Assembly (NCBI RefSeq): GCF_015709525.1
Contig: NZ_JADNRA010000035.1
Location: 124,001-188,000 of the forward strand
DNA from: Methylocystis sp. L43
GTDB taxonomy: Bacteria > Pseudomonadota > Alphaproteobacteria > Rhizobiales > Beijerinckiaceae
DNA: 64,000 nucleotides
Reading direction: 5' to 3'
Of the stretch, positions 17,459 to 27,322 are shown one piece after another. Both the position numbers and the translations under genes were made by a program. Position 1 is the first letter of the stretch. Each line of letters opens with the position of its first letter. The notes under the pieces are model-generated. The model did no database searches, was not told the DNA's origin, and was given only the letters and a program-made list of their open reading frames with translations.

Positions 17459-18445
17459 TTGAGTTATCTTTCCGCCCTTTCCATGCGATTTCGCACCGCC
17501 GGCCAGTCGCTGGCGCGGCTCGCTAACGGCGTGAGGCGCTCGCGAAAGCCCGACGACATCGCGGAAGGCCAATGGCGTGACGCCCAAAACTTAGGCGCCG
17601 ATTCCGACGAGGCGGCGCGCGACGCAAACTTCTGGGGACCCGCGCCGACAAACGAACAGGCTGAGCCGTCGCCGTCCTTCGAGCCGGGCTCCGTCTATCG
17701 GGAACCCGCCGGATTCGACGGCCAGGGCCTGCTTTCCATTCATAATCTGGCGAAGTCCTATAAAGCGCGCCGCGTCGTCGAAGACGTGAGCCTGCATGTG
17801 GCGCGAGGCGAGGCGGTCGGGCTGCTGGGCCCCAACGGCGCCGGCAAAACCACTGTCTTCTATATGATCACAGGGCTGGTGAAGCCCGACAAGGGCGTGA
17901 TTTCGCTCGACGGCTATGATGTGACGCCGCTGCCGATGTATCGGCGCGCACGGCTCGGGATCGGCTATCTGCCGCAGGAGGCGTCGGTGTTCCGGGGCCT
18001 CTCGGTGGAGGACAATATCCGCGCCGTGCTCGAGATCACCCAGCCAGACATTAAAAAGCGCGAGGAGGAGCTGGAGGCGCTGCTGGAAGAGTTCCGCCTC
18101 ACGCGCATGCGCCACACGCCCGCCGTCGCGCTCTCCGGCGGCGAACGGCGTCGCTGCGAGATCGCCCGCGCGCTCGCCGGCCACCCCTCCTTCATGCTGC
18201 TCGACGAGCCTTTCGCCGGCATCGATCCGATTGCGGTCGGGGGCATTCAGGACCTTGTGCGGCATTTGAAAGCGCGCGGCATTGGCGTGCTCATCACCGA
18301 CCACAGCGTTCGCGAGACGCTGGGCCTCACCGACCGCGCTTACATTATCTACAACGGCCATGTGCTGACCGAAGGAACGCCTGACGAAATCGTCGCCAAT
18401 CCAGACGTTCGGCGCATTTATCTTGGCGAAGATTTCCGCATGTAG
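17459..18445 (+). CDS. lptB: LPS export ABC transporter ATPase
   Basis: ATPase of the LptB2FGC complex that extracts LPS from the inner membrane. Walker [10 protein letters not shown] (124-132), the signature LSGGERRR and Walker [13 protein letters not shown] are all present. The ABC domain starts only near residue 90; the first 90 residues are an Arg- then Glu/Pro-rich extension of unknown role. The assigned start is TTG with AAGG six bases upstream; ATG at 17483 is the alternative. It precedes rpoN, hpf and ptsN as in other alphaproteobacteria, but lptC/lptA are not upstream; leuD is. Confidence 0.93.
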   Translation: MSYLSALSMRFRTAGQSLARLANGVRRSRKPDDIAEGQWRDAQNLGADSDEAARDANFWGPAPTNEQAEPSPSFEPGSVYREPAGFDGQGLLSIHNLAKSYKARRVVEDVSLHVARGEAVGLLGPNGAGKTTVFYMITGLVKPDKGVISLDGYDVTPLPMYRRARLGIGYLPQEASVFRGLSVEDNIRAVLEITQPDIKKREEELEALLEEFRLTRMRHTPAVALSGGERRRCEIARALAGHPSFMLLDEPFAGIDPIAVGGIQDLVRHLKARGIGVLITDHSVRETLGLTDRAYIIYNGHVLTEGTPDEIVANPDVRRIYLGEDFRM

Positions 18446-18691
18446 CGCCACAGGCGCCGCGAGCGGCGCCAGGGTGCGCGCTAGGCGCCCCAACCAACAT
18501 TGGTGCGACAAAGCTCGCTTCGCCTTGAGAATCGGGGCAGTTTCGCGTTCGATGAATTGGTGATTAAGGGTTAGGCGATTTGCCCCGCCGCGCGCTGCTT
18601 TTTTGGCCCTGTGCGCGCTTGGGCGAAGTGATATAAGCAAGAACCGGGCCGCAAAGCGGCGGCCGATGCGTTCCGAGTGGGCCGAGCGAAG

Positions 18692-20257
18692 ATGGCGATT
18701 TCCACCAAATTGATGATGCGTCAGGGCCAAGCCCTGGTGATGACGCCGCAGCTGCTCCAGGCGATCAAGCTGCTGCAGTTTTCCAATTTGGAGCTTGCCG
18801 CCTTTTTGCATGACGAGCTCGAGCGCAATCCGCTTCTCGAAGCCCAGGAAGGCGATGGCGGCGTCGACGCGGCCGATCCTTCCCAGGGCGCCGAGCCAAG
18901 CGCCGGCGAGGCCTTTGAAGGGCCGCAGGAGGGCGACTGGGCGCAGCAGGATCTCGCCGTCGATTCCGCGACGCTCTCCGCCGATCTCGGCGCCGACATG
19001 AGCAACGCTTTTGAGCCCGAGGGTCCCACGATCGGGGAGCGGGCGCGGGATGAAGCCGCGGACGGCGCCGGGCTTTCGGCGACCTCCTGGACCGGGGCCG
19101 CCGGCGGTGGGCCGGCTGACGGCGAAGCGCCCAATCTCGAAGCCTATGTCGCCGACCGGCTGAGCCTCCACGAGCATCTCGCCGAACAGCTGGCGCTCGC
19201 CTGCCCGGATCCGCGTCACAGACTCATCGGCCAGGCGATCATCGACGCGATCGATGAGAGCGGCTATCTGCGAGAGAGCCTGGGCGAGATCGCCGCGCGT
19301 CTCGAGGCGAACATGGCCGAGGCCGAGCACGTTCTGGCGACCATCCAGAGCTTCGACCCTTCCGGCGTCGGCGCGCGCGATCTTGCGGAGTGCCTCGCAA
19401 TCCAGCTCAAGGAGCGCGACCGCTATGATCCGGCGATGCAGGCGTTCGTCGCCAATCTTGCGCTGGTCGCGCGCCGCGATTTCGCGCAGCTCGCCAAGGT
19501 CTGCGGCGTCGACGACGAAGACATCGCCGACATGGCGGCGGAGTTGCGCCGGCTGGAGCCCAAGCCCGGCCGGGCGTTCGGCGGCGCCCCGATTCAGCCG
19601 CTCGTCGCCGACGTCATTGTTCGCGCCGCTGCGGACGGCGCCTGGCATGTCGAGCTCAACGCCGACGCGCTGCCGCGCGTGTTGGTCAACCACAGCTATG
19701 CGGCGCAAGTCAGCGCGGTCGCCACCGGCCCCGCCGACAAAAGCTTCATTTCGAGCTGCCTGCAGAACGCCAACTGGTTGACCAAGAGTCTCGAGCAGAG
19801 GGCCCGCACCATTCTACGCGTCGCCTCTGAAATCGTGCGATTGCAGGACGCCTTCCTCACGCATGGCGTCGAACATCTGCGTCCGCTGAACCTGCGCACG
19901 GTCGCCGATGCGATCGGCATGCATGAGTCGACGGTCTCGCGGGTGACGTCGAACAAATACATGATGACGCCGCGCGGCGTCTTCGAGCTTAAATATTTCT
20001 TCTCCGCGTCGATCGCCACGACGAGCGGCGCCGCCGCGCATTCGGCCGAGGCGGTGCGCTTTCGCATCAAGCAGATGATCGATCGGGAAACGCCCGACGG
20101 CATCCTGTCGGATGACGCGATCGTCGAACGGCTGAAGGCGAGCGACATCGAAATCGCCCGGCGCACGGTTGCGAAATACCGCGACAGTTTGCGCATTCCC
20201 TCCTCGGTCGATCGCCGCCGCGCCAAGCTTGCGCAGGCGCGCATGACGACCAATTAA
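18692..20257 (+). CDS. rpoN: RNA polymerase sigma-54 factor
   Basis: The 521-residue protein directs RNA polymerase to -24/-12 promoters of nitrogen and other genes, and needs enhancer-binding proteins. Region I is Gln/Leu-rich (MTPQLLQAIKLLQFSNLEL, from about residue 16). The acidic region II spans about 55-150. The core-binding and HTH regions follow, and the RpoN box ARRTVAKYR lies near the C-terminus. The start at 18692 has GAGCGAAG before it; an in-frame GTG at 18677 is less likely. Confidence 0.97.
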   Translation: MAISTKLMMRQGQALVMTPQLLQAIKLLQFSNLELAAFLHDELERNPLLEAQEGDGGVDAADPSQGAEPSAGEAFEGPQEGDWAQQDLAVDSATLSADLGADMSNAFEPEGPTIGERARDEAADGAGLSATSWTGAAGGGPADGEAPNLEAYVADRLSLHEHLAEQLALACPDPRHRLIGQAIIDAIDESGYLRESLGEIAARLEANMAEAEHVLATIQSFDPSGVGARDLAECLAIQLKERDRYDPAMQAFVANLALVARRDFAQLAKVCGVDDEDIADMAAELRRLEPKPGRAFGGAPIQPLVADVIVRAAADGAWHVELNADALPRVLVNHSYAAQVSAVATGPADKSFISSCLQNANWLTKSLEQRARTILRVASEIVRLQDAFLTHGVEHLRPLNLRTVADAIGMHESTVSRVTSNKYMMTPRGVFELKYFFSASIATTSGAAAHSAEAVRFRIKQMIDRETPDGILSDDAIVERLKASDIEIARRTVAKYRDSLRIPSSVDRRRAKLAQARMTTN

Positions 20258-20509
20258 TTGTCCTATGTCGTCCTTGGCTTGAAGCTTCGCCGTGAGTGGA
20301 GACTCCATTGACTTCGCGCGCCGAGGCTTCTAACGCTGCGCGGAATTTCCGCTCTTTGGCTAGATGGCGGGCGATTCGCCGACCTCTCAGGCGGAATTCC
20401 AGGGCGGATGGGGCGCATTGGGCGGTTGGTCTGACGGCGGCGCGGCAGGCGCGCGGCTGGCTCGTTCCGCGGCCGAAACTTCGCTCGCAACGAAAGTTCG
20501 GATTGCAAA

Positions 20510-21103
20510 ATGTCTCTTAGGGTTTCCGGCAAGAACATCAACATCGGCGAAGCGCTTCGGGCTCATGTGACGCAGAGGCTGGAGACGGCGGCCGCGAAAT
20601 ATTTCGACGGCCAAGTCAGCGGCCACGTCACCATCTCGCCGGAGGGCTCGGGCTTTCGGGCCGACTGCAGCCTGCATCTCGCCTCAGGCATCGTGTTGCA
20701 GGCCGACGGCCGCGCGCAGGAGCCCTACGCTTCCTTCGATCAGGCGGCGGAACGCATCGAAAAGCGCCTGCGCCGCTACAAAAGCAGGCTCAAGAGCCAT
20801 CATGAGCATGGCCACGGCGGGGCCGATGGCGCTCAGGCCGAGGTTGTCGCCTATCACGTGATTGAAGCGCCCGATCAGGAAAATGAGGCGTCGGCGGAGT
20901 TCAGCCCCGCGATCATCGCCGAATCCACCACGCAATTGCGTCGGCTGTCGGTTTCGGCGGCGGTGCTCGACCTCGATCTCACTGGCGCGCCCGTCGTGGT
21001 GTTCCGGCACGCCAACACTGGCCGCGTGAATGTCGTCTATCGGCGCGGCGACGAAAATATCGGCTGGATCGACACTCCCGATTCGGACGGCGACGCGCGC
21101 TGA
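20510..21103 (+). CDS. hpf: Long-form ribosome hibernation promoting factor
   Basis: A 197-residue long-form HPF: an N-terminal S30AE domain (1 to about 100, opening MSLRVSGKNINIGEAL), a linker, and a C-terminal dimerisation domain with FRHANTGRVNVVYRR and IGWID. It dimerises and stores 70S ribosomes as 100S particles in slow growth. Its place between rpoN and ptsN is the standard one. The 252-bp gap after rpoN probably holds its promoter, which I could not assign. Confidence 0.95.
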   Translation: MSLRVSGKNINIGEALRAHVTQRLETAAAKYFDGQVSGHVTISPEGSGFRADCSLHLASGIVLQADGRAQEPYASFDQAAERIEKRLRRYKSRLKSHHEHGHGGADGAQAEVVAYHVIEAPDQENEASAEFSPAIIAESTTQLRRLSVSAAVLDLDLTGAPVVVFRHANTGRVNVVYRRGDENIGWIDTPDSDGDAR

Positions 21104-21270
21104 CGCACAAACGTCGTGGATGGCCATAATAACGGCCTCCTCGGCACGTATCTTGCCATTTTCCCACGTCCCTTCGGGTTTTGGCGAAAATAGCGAGACG
21201 TTGAAATTTCAAGGATGGTCGGGGCCTTCGGCGGCCCTAGACCTCCCATGAGAAGCAGGATGATCGTCGC

Positions 21271-21735
21271 ATGCGGCCAACGGACTTGGTATCGCCCGAT
21301 TCGGTTTGCGCCTCGCTGAAGGCGACGACGAAGAAACACCTTCTCCAGGAACTCAGCGAGAAGGCCGCGAAGATCTGCGGGCTCCCGGCGCGCGAGATCT
21401 TCGATGCGCTTCTTCACCGCGAGCGGCTGGGCTCGACCGGGATTGGCGAAGGCATCGCCATTCCACACGGAAAGCTTGCCAAATTGAAGGGGATTTACGG
21501 GGTTTTCGGCCGTCTTGATCGCCCTGTCGACTTCGGCTCTCTTGACGGCGCGCCGGTCGATCTCGTTTTCATGATACTCACGCCCGAGAGTTCGGGCGCT
21601 GACCATCTCAAGGCGCTTGCCTGCGCCGCCCGGATGCTGAGAGATCAAGGCCTCGTCGCGACGCTACGCGGCACGCGCGACGACGACGCGCTTTATTCGC
21701 TCATCGCGCAGCGTTCGAAGCCGTTTGCGGCGTAA
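21271..21735 (+). CDS. ptsN: Nitrogen-regulatory PTS IIA protein
   Basis: EIIA-Ntr, the phosphate acceptor of the nitrogen PTS, which regulates metabolism and K+ transport by protein contact. 154 residues. The phosphorylated His is H66 in GIAIPHGKL. Downstream of hpf on the same strand and convergent with the KGG-repeat gene. Confidence 0.95.
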   Translation: MRPTDLVSPDSVCASLKATTKKHLLQELSEKAAKICGLPAREIFDALLHRERLGSTGIGEGIAIPHGKLAKLKGIYGVFGRLDRPVDFGSLDGAPVDLVFMILTPESSGADHLKALACAARMLRDQGLVATLRGTRDDDALYSLIAQRSKPFAA

Positions 21736-21762
21736 AAATTGCGCCGCTCCTTAGAGCGGCGC
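21736..21762 (-). terminator. Rho-independent terminator of the KGG-repeat gene
   Basis: A 9-bp stem (21754-21762 with 21741-21749) with a 4-nt loop overlaps the stop codon of the minus-strand gene. On that strand it is followed by AATTTTTA. Confidence 0.7.
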
Positions 21763-22029
21763 GCTGCGTTTTTGGGCGCCGCCTCCGTGCGAGGCGTGTC
21801 CGCCTTTGCGGCCGGCTTCCGAAGCGAGCGCATGATCGCGCGAGAAGCTCCGCTTGGCCGGATTCACGCTTTGACCGCCCTTGCGCCCTGCCCGGGCCGC
21901 GAGGTCGGGGTTCTGCGAGAAACTTCGTTTCTCATCAGGAACGCTTTGTCCGCCCTTGCGCGCAATGGCCCGCTGCTTTTCGGGATCCATCGACGCAAAA
22001 CCGCGACTGGATTTTTTGTTCTCCTCCAT
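21751..22029 (-). CDS. KGG-repeat stress-induced protein
   Basis: A 92-residue, highly charged, low-complexity protein with three KGG repeats (IARKGGQSV, AGRKGGQSV, AGRKGGHAS) spaced by Phe-Ser segments, matching the YciG/GsiB-type stress family. Such proteins are hydrophilic and typically induced in stationary phase or by general stress. It lies beside phyR. Upstream, only a poor match to the EcfG promoter (GAAAC, 16 nt, AGTT at 22091-22067 on the minus strand) is visible. Confidence 0.88.
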   Translation of the reverse strand: MEENKKSSRGFASMDPEKQRAIARKGGQSVPDEKRSFSQNPDLAARAGRKGGQSVNPAKRSFSRDHALASEAGRKGGHASHGGGAQKRSAPL

Positions 22030-22184
22030 GGGCCGCCTCTCATAGTTTCCCAGCGCCTTCGGCTATAACTCGCCGGGTCGGGCAATGTTTCTGGGAGGCG
22101 GCGATTTATCTTTGCAGTCCCGAAGGATCTTCCGCGGGGACGGCGAACGCTTAAAAAACTAATGTTTGCAATAAGATCAGTGGC

Positions 22185-23000
22185 TCACATGCCGACCCGC
22201 GGCGCGGATTGTTCGCGGCGTCCGGCGCGTCGTTCAAAAAACAGCGCCTGGCTAATGACGGCCTTGAGGCTTTCGACGTTGAAAGGTTTGGCGATCAGAA
22301 AGGCCGGTTCGGGCGGCTCGCCGGTCAAGAACCGCTCGGGATAGGCGGTCACGAAGATCACCGGGATGGACAGCGAGACGAGGATCTCGTTTACGGCGTC
22401 GAGCCCCGAACTGCCGTCCGCCAGCTGGATGTCGGCGAGGATCAATCCCGGGTTGCTTTCTTGTATGGCCGTCAGCGCCTCGGCATGCGTGCGCGGCATG
22501 CCGACCACGCGATGTCCCAGCTCCTCGACAATGCTCCTCAGGTCGTGGGCGATCAGGGGCTCGTCCTCGATGATCAGCACGTCGGTCGCGATCTGATCGG
22601 CGATCTCGCCATTCGCCGCCTCGATCAGCGCGCTGGCCTCGACGTCCGAAACATTGAGCGTCTGGCCAATCTGGTCGAGATCGAAACCTTCGAGCGCCTG
22701 CAGCAAAAATGCTATTCGCGGCTTCAGCGAAATGGCGTCGAGATTGCGTCGGCCGCTTTCCGCCAGCGCGCCGGAGCGATCGGTGTGGGCGTTAATCGGC
22801 GCCGCCGCCCAGACGTCAAGGAACAGACGGTAAACGGAGATGCGGAGGTCATCGGAGTCTGTGATCCGGCTTGGTTCCGCGACAACGGTTTCGAGGGTGG
22901 CCAGCACATAGGCGTCGCCGCCCTCCCGATCGCCGACCAATGCACGGGCGAAACGTCTCAAATAGGGAATATGCGCTGAAATTTCCTTTGACGCCGACAT
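22185..23000 (-). CDS. phyR: General stress response regulator PhyR
   Basis: The 271-residue protein joins an N-terminal EcfG-like sigma decoy (about 1-130) to a C-terminal receiver (about 138-256). Receiver residues are visible: acidic pair E145/D146, phosphoacceptor D190 (LILADIQL), T218 and K238. Phosphorylated PhyR binds NepR and frees EcfG. It is divergent from nepR-ecfG, the classic arrangement. No EcfG-type promoter was found on its own strand in the shared intergenic region. Confidence 0.96.
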   Translation of the reverse strand: MSASKEISAHIPYLRRFARALVGDREGGDAYVLATLETVVAEPSRITDSDDLRISVYRLFLDVWAAAPINAHTDRSGALAESGRRNLDAISLKPRIAFLLQALEGFDLDQIGQTLNVSDVEASALIEAANGEIADQIATDVLIIEDEPLIAHDLRSIVEELGHRVVGMPRTHAEALTAIQESNPGLILADIQLADGSSGLDAVNEILVSLSIPVIFVTAYPERFLTGEPPEPAFLIAKPFNVESLKAVISQALFFERRAGRREQSAPRVGM

Positions 23001-23098
23001 GTCTTACAACTCCAGCAGCATCGCCTCACAGAGGAGAGGAGTGCGGGCTAAGCGGATTCAACACTTGGACAATACGTCAAAACTGCTCGGCATTTTAG

Positions 23099-23123
23099 GG
23101 AACCAATCCTTCAGCGGTGCGTT
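23099..23123 (+). promoter_or_regulatory. EcfG-type promoter of nepR-ecfG
   Basis: GGAAC (23099-23103), 16 nt, CGTT (23120-23123): an exact EcfG consensus, implying autoregulation of the operon. Transcription would begin about 23130, which rules out the in-frame start codon at 23124. Confidence 0.82.
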
Positions 23124-23195
23124 TTGCCTATCGTCCTTGCGGCGCAGTATAACGCGGCGGCTCCAGAAATCATGCATATTAAAATAGAGGGCTCC

Positions 23196-23564
23196 ATGGG
23201 GAATAAAAATCCGGAGAATATAGTTGCGCGCGCGAAAGCAGACGACGATGCTTTCGCAAGCGACGGGCGGTATTCTTCGAGACCGAGCCCTCGAAGGGTG
23301 GAGACGTTTGCAGGGTGGGTGATGACACGTGACGAATTCGGCGACCATCGCCGAGGGGTAGGGGAGCCGCGCTGCGGCGCACAACCGGTCCAGCGACAGC
23401 GGCCGGTGGAATTTCAGGACTCGATCGGAAAGGAGCTTCGCAATCTTTACGACGACGTGGTGGCTCAACCGGTCCCCGATCGGTTTTTGAAACTTTTGAA
23501 CCAACTCGAAACGAATGTGCTATCCTCCCCGGCGACATCAAGCGCGCCGAGGAAGAGTGAGTGA
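23196..23564 (+). CDS. nepR: Anti-sigma factor NepR
   Basis: Sequesters EcfG until phosphorylated PhyR takes NepR away. The conserved NepR helix region DSIGKELRNLYDDVVAQPVP followed by DRFLKLLNQLE is at residues about 75-105 with this start. Typical NepR proteins are only about 60 residues. The N-terminal part here is poorly biased in codon third positions, so the ATG at 23322 (80 residues, preceded by AGGG) is a serious alternative; ATG at 23172 is also possible. The stop overlaps the ecfG start by four bases, suggesting translational coupling. Confidence 0.82.
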   Translation: MGNKNPENIVARAKADDDAFASDGRYSSRPSPRRVETFAGWVMTRDEFGDHRRGVGEPRCGAQPVQRQRPVEFQDSIGKELRNLYDDVVAQPVPDRFLKLLNQLETNVLSSPATSSAPRKSE

Positions 23565-24130
23565 AGGCAAGCGAAGAAGCGCATTCAGCAGGACAGGGAT
23601 TGAAGGCTGATCTGATCTCAGCCATCCCGAGCTTGCGCGCCTTCGCGGTGTCGATTTGCGGAAACTCCGACCGCGCCGACGACCTGGTTCAGGAAACATT
23701 GGTCAAGGCTTGGGGCAGCCTCGCGACGTTTTCGGAAGGCACCAATCTCACCGCCTGGCTGTTCACGATTCTGCGCAACATCTACTACAGCGAATTTCGC
23801 AAGCGCCGACGCGAGGCTCCCGATCCCGACGGTCTGATCGCCGGAAGATTGGTCGCGCCGGACTCGCAGCACGCGCATATGGATTTTCTCGACTTCCGCG
23901 ACGCGATGCAAAAATTGCCGCTCGATCAGCGCGAAGCGCTGATCCTCGTCGGCGCGTCCGGCATGTCATATGAGGAAGCTGCTCAAATCTGCGGCTGCGC
24001 GCCGGGCACGATGAAGAGCCGGGTGAACCGCGCCCGCAATCGGCTCTCCGACCTGATGTCGGCGCCGCCGAGCGCCGAGCCGCGCGAATGGTCCTTGGCC
24101 GAGGAGTTCTCCGCAGCCACGCGCGATTGA
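23561..24130 (+). CDS. ecfG: General stress sigma factor EcfG
   Basis: A 189-residue ECF sigma factor of the EcfG group. Region 2 carries DRADDLVQETLVKAW and NLTAWLFTILRN; region 4 carries LPLDQREALILVGASGMSYEEAA and the HTH CAPGTMKSRVNRAR. It starts with GTG at 23561, overlapping the end of nepR. Likely targets in this window are the GGAAC-N16-CGTT promoters at 16038, 23099 and 37097. Confidence 0.95.
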   Translation: MKASEEAHSAGQGLKADLISAIPSLRAFAVSICGNSDRADDLVQETLVKAWGSLATFSEGTNLTAWLFTILRNIYYSEFRKRRREAPDPDGLIAGRLVAPDSQHAHMDFLDFRDAMQKLPLDQREALILVGASGMSYEEAAQICGCAPGTMKSRVNRARNRLSDLMSAPPSAEPREWSLAEEFSAATRD

Positions 24131-24193
24131 ACGCTGCTCGGAAATGCCGCATAGGGAGGCGCGCGAAACGCCCCTTCCCATGCGAGCCAGCCG

Positions 24194-25591
24194 ATGACCG
24201 ACGATCACAGAATTGAACGCGACTCCTTCGGCGACATCGCCGTGCCGTCCTGGGCCTATTGGGGCGCGCAGACGGAACGCTCGCGGGAGAATTTTCCGAT
24301 CGGCGGCGACCGCATGCCGATCGAGATCGTGCATGCGCTGGCGCGCATCAAGCTCGCGGCCGCCAAGGTCAACGCCAGGAAGGGCCTGCTCGAGCCCAAA
24401 ATCGCCGACGCGATCGTCGCCGCCGCGCGCGAAGTGATCGACGGCAAGCTCGACGAGCATTTTCCGCTCGTCGTCTGGCAGACCGGCTCCGGCACCCAGA
24501 CCAACATGAACGTCAATGAGGTCATCGCCAATCGCGCCAATGAAACGCTCGGCGCGCCGCGCGGCGCGAAATCGCCCGTGCATCCCAACGATCACGTCAA
24601 TCTCGGGCAGTCGTCGAACGACAGTTTCCCGACCGCCATTCACATCGCCGGCGCCACGACGATCTCCGGTCGGCTGATTCCCGCTGTCGAGCGGCTGCAT
24701 ATTTCGCTCAACGCCAAGGCGGTGAAATTCGCCAATATCATCAAGATCGGCCGCACCCATCTGCAGGATGCGACGCCGGTGACGCTCGGCCAGGAGTTTT
24801 CAGGCTATGCGGCGCAGGCCGAATACGCGGAAAGGCGCATCAGAACGACCCTCGCCGATCTTCTGCAGCTCGCCCAGGGCGGCACGGCGGTCGGCACCGG
24901 CGTCAACACCTTCAAAGGCTTTGGCGAAGAGGTCGCCGCCGACATCGCCGAGCAGACCGGACTGCCTTTCGTCTCGGCGCCCAACAAATTCGAGGCGCTC
25001 GCGACTCACGATGCGATCGTCTTCGCCCATGGCGCGCTCAATGCGCTGGCGTCAGGCCTCTACAAGATCGCGAGCGACATTCGCCTGCTCGGCTCCGGGC
25101 CACGCGCCGGCCTCGGGGAACTGAGGCTTCCCGAGAACGAGCCCGGCTCGTCGATCATGCCGGGCAAAGTCAATCCGACCCAGGTCGAGTCGCTGACAAT
25201 GGTGTGCACGCGGGTTTTCGGCAACAACGCGACGATCACCTTCGCCGCCTCGCAAGGCCATCTCGAACTCAATGTGCTGAAGCCGGTCGTCGGCTTCGCG
25301 CTGCTCGAATCGACCATTCTGCTCGCCGACGGCATCAACAGTTTCGTCGCGCGCTGCGTCGACGGCATTGAAGCGGACGAGGCCAATATCAAGCGCTTCC
25401 TGGATCGCTCGCTGATGCTCGTCACCGCGCTCGCGCCGAAGATCGGCTATGACGCGGCCTCCAAGATCGCGCGCGCTGCGCACAAAAACGGCACGAGCCT
25501 GAAGGAAGAGGCGCTCGCGTCCGGCAAGGTGACGGAAGTCGAATTCGACGAGATCGTGCGGCCGGAAAAGATGCTCGCGCCGAGCGATTGA
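24194..25591 (+). CDS. fumC: Class II fumarate hydratase
   Basis: Interconverts fumarate and malate in the TCA cycle; iron-independent. 465 residues. The superfamily signature [11 protein letters not shown] lies at 318-328 with the catalytic Ser in the SS pair, and the general base region [10 protein letters not shown] holds H189. An interspersed repeat follows. Confidence 0.97.
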   Translation: MTDDHRIERDSFGDIAVPSWAYWGAQTERSRENFPIGGDRMPIEIVHALARIKLAAAKVNARKGLLEPKIADAIVAAAREVIDGKLDEHFPLVVWQTGSGTQTNMNVNEVIANRANETLGAPRGAKSPVHPNDHVNLGQSSNDSFPTAIHIAGATTISGRLIPAVERLHISLNAKAVKFANIIKIGRTHLQDATPVTLGQEFSGYAAQAEYAERRIRTTLADLLQLAQGGTAVGTGVNTFKGFGEEVAADIAEQTGLPFVSAPNKFEALATHDAIVFAHGALNALASGLYKIASDIRLLGSGPRAGLGELRLPENEPGSSIMPGKVNPTQVESLTMVCTRVFGNNATITFAASQGHLELNVLKPVVGFALLESTILLADGINSFVARCVDGIEADEANIKRFLDRSLMLVTALAPKIGYDAASKIARAAHKNGTSLKEEALASGKVTEVEFDEIVRPEKMLAPSD

Positions 25592-25604
25592 GCATCCTCC
25601 TCTT

Positions 25605-25781
25605 GACCTCGTCCTTCGAGACGCCGCCTCGATCTCGGGCTTGCCCGAGATCGACGTCTAATGCGCAAGTCGGGTAAACCGCGACTTGCGGGCGGCTCCT
25701 CAGGATGAGGTCAAGGGGAGCAAACAGGGTTTCCTTATCCTGAGGAGACCGCGAAGCGGTCGTCTCGAAGGACGAGGAAAC
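25605..25781. repeat. Composite palindromic repeat between fumC and peptidase gene
   Basis: The ends are inverted copies: CCTCGTCCTTCGAGACG at the left and CGTCTCGAAGGACGAGG at the right. Inside lie further hairpins, including GATCTCGGGC with GCCCGAGATC, GCAAGTCG with CGACTTGC, and two inverted copies of TCCTCAGGAT-type sequence. It occupies most of the 269-bp intergenic space. Short elements with these sequences are common in Hyphomicrobiales. Confidence 0.75.
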
Positions 25782-25860
25782 CCGGCGTCTCAAGTGCGCC
25801 GCGCCTTCCCCTCGCCATGCATCCGCATTAGTTTCGGCTTCTCACCGAGGAGCTCAATTC

Positions 25861-27249
25861 ATGGCCGCGCTCGACGCCGTGCTCACGACCATAGACGCCA
25901 ATCTCGACGCCTCGAGAGAACGCCTGTTCGATCTCTTGCGCATTCCCTCCGTTTCGACCGATCCGGCCTATAGCGCGCAATGTCTGCGGGCGGCGAACTG
26001 GCTCAAGGATCAGCTCAACGGCCTCGGTTACGAAGCGCAGGTGCGCGAGACGCCCGGCCATCCGATCGTCGTTGGCCACGCCAAGGCGAAACGCAAGGAT
26101 GCGCCGCATGTGCTGTTCTACGGCCATTATGACGTGCAGCCGCCAGATCCCTTGGAACTGTGGGAAACCGAACCGTTCGCGCCGCGGCTGACCGAGGGCA
26201 AGGACGGCAAGGACATCGTCGCCCGCGGCGCCTCGGACGACAAAGGCCAGCTGATGACCTTTCTCGAAGCCTGCCGCGCATTCGAAGCGAATGGCGGCCT
26301 GCCCTGCAACGTCACCTTTCTGTTTGAGGGCGAAGAGGAGACGGGGTCGCCTTCGCTTCCGGGCTTTCTCGCCGCGCATAAGGACGAACTCTCGGCGCCA
26401 GATCTCGCGCTCGTTTGCGACACCAGCATGTGGAACGCGTCGACGCCGGCGATCACAGTGATGCTGCGCGGGCTGGCGCTCGAAGAGGTGATCATCAAAG
26501 GGCCGAGCCATGATCTTCATTCCGGCATGTTCGGCGGGCCGGTGCTGAATCCGATTCATGTGCTGGCGAAAATCATCGCCGATCTGCATGACATCGAGGG
26601 CAAGGTGACGCTGCCCGGCTTCTACGCCAGCGTGCCGGAGATTCCGCAAGACATCGCCGAGCAATGGCGCGCCATCGACTTCGATGAGGCCAAATGGCTC
26701 TCGGAAGTCGGCCTCACGCGCGTTGGCGGCGAAACGGGCCGCGGAATCATCGAGCAGATCTGGGCGCGCCCGACCTGTGACGTCAACGGAATCATCGGCG
26801 GCTACACCGGCGCGGGATCGAAGACGGTGCTGCCGGCGCAGGCGTCGGCGAAATTTTCCTTTCGCCTCGTCGGCAAGCAGGACGCCAAAACGATCCTGGA
26901 AAGCTTCCGTAGCTTCGTGCGCGAGCGTCTGCCAACGGACGCGAAAGCCGAATTCATTTCACATGGCGCGTCGAACGCTCTGCAACTTCCCTTCGGCTCG
27001 GAGGCGCTCAATCGCGCCCGCCGCGCGCTGGCGGAAGAATGGGAGAAGGAAGCGGTGCTCGCCGGCTGCGGCGGCTCGATCCCGATCGTCGGCGCCTTCA
27101 AGCGCGACCTCAATATGGATTCGCTGATGATCGGCTTCGCGCATGACGACGACCGCATTCATTCGCCGAATGAGAAATATTCCTACGCGTCGTTCCACAA
27201 GGGAACGCGCTCCTGGGCGCGCGTGCTGCACGCGCTGGCGGCGGCGTAA
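25861..27249 (+). CDS. M20-family metallopeptidase (dipeptidase)
   Basis: A 462-residue cytoplasmic di-zinc peptidase of the M20 dipeptidase/CNDP type. The first zinc motif reads FYGHYDVQP, the second has FEGEEETGSPS with the catalytic/bridging Glu pair, and the dimerisation lid region begins after LRGLALEEV. The natural substrate, probably small peptides, cannot be told. No signal peptide. Confidence 0.9.
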   Translation: MAALDAVLTTIDANLDASRERLFDLLRIPSVSTDPAYSAQCLRAANWLKDQLNGLGYEAQVRETPGHPIVVGHAKAKRKDAPHVLFYGHYDVQPPDPLELWETEPFAPRLTEGKDGKDIVARGASDDKGQLMTFLEACRAFEANGGLPCNVTFLFEGEEETGSPSLPGFLAAHKDELSAPDLALVCDTSMWNASTPAITVMLRGLALEEVIIKGPSHDLHSGMFGGPVLNPIHVLAKIIADLHDIEGKVTLPGFYASVPEIPQDIAEQWRAIDFDEAKWLSEVGLTRVGGETGRGIIEQIWARPTCDVNGIIGGYTGAGSKTVLPAQASAKFSFRLVGKQDAKTILESFRSFVRERLPTDAKAEFISHGASNALQLPFGSEALNRARRALAEEWEKEAVLAGCGGSIPIVGAFKRDLNMDSLMIGFAHDDDRIHSPNEKYSYASFHKGTRSWARVLHALAAA

Positions 27250-27322
27250 TCGCAGTGAGAGAAGCAATCTTCTACGGCCACGCTCTTGACTCGCGATGCG
27301 ATCGGCACTCTATTTTGCGACA

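Noticed and set aside
17591-19708. 705-codon minus-strand open frame across lptB and rpoN
   Set aside because: It lies antisense to two certain genes. Its composition is that of GC-rich shadow frames (Arg/Ala/Gly-rich, no domain), and both plus-strand proteins have full motifs.
22067-22091. EcfG promoter for the KGG-repeat gene
   Set aside because: The best match (GAAAC, 16 nt, AGTT) has two mismatches in the key bases, so I do not list it as a feature.
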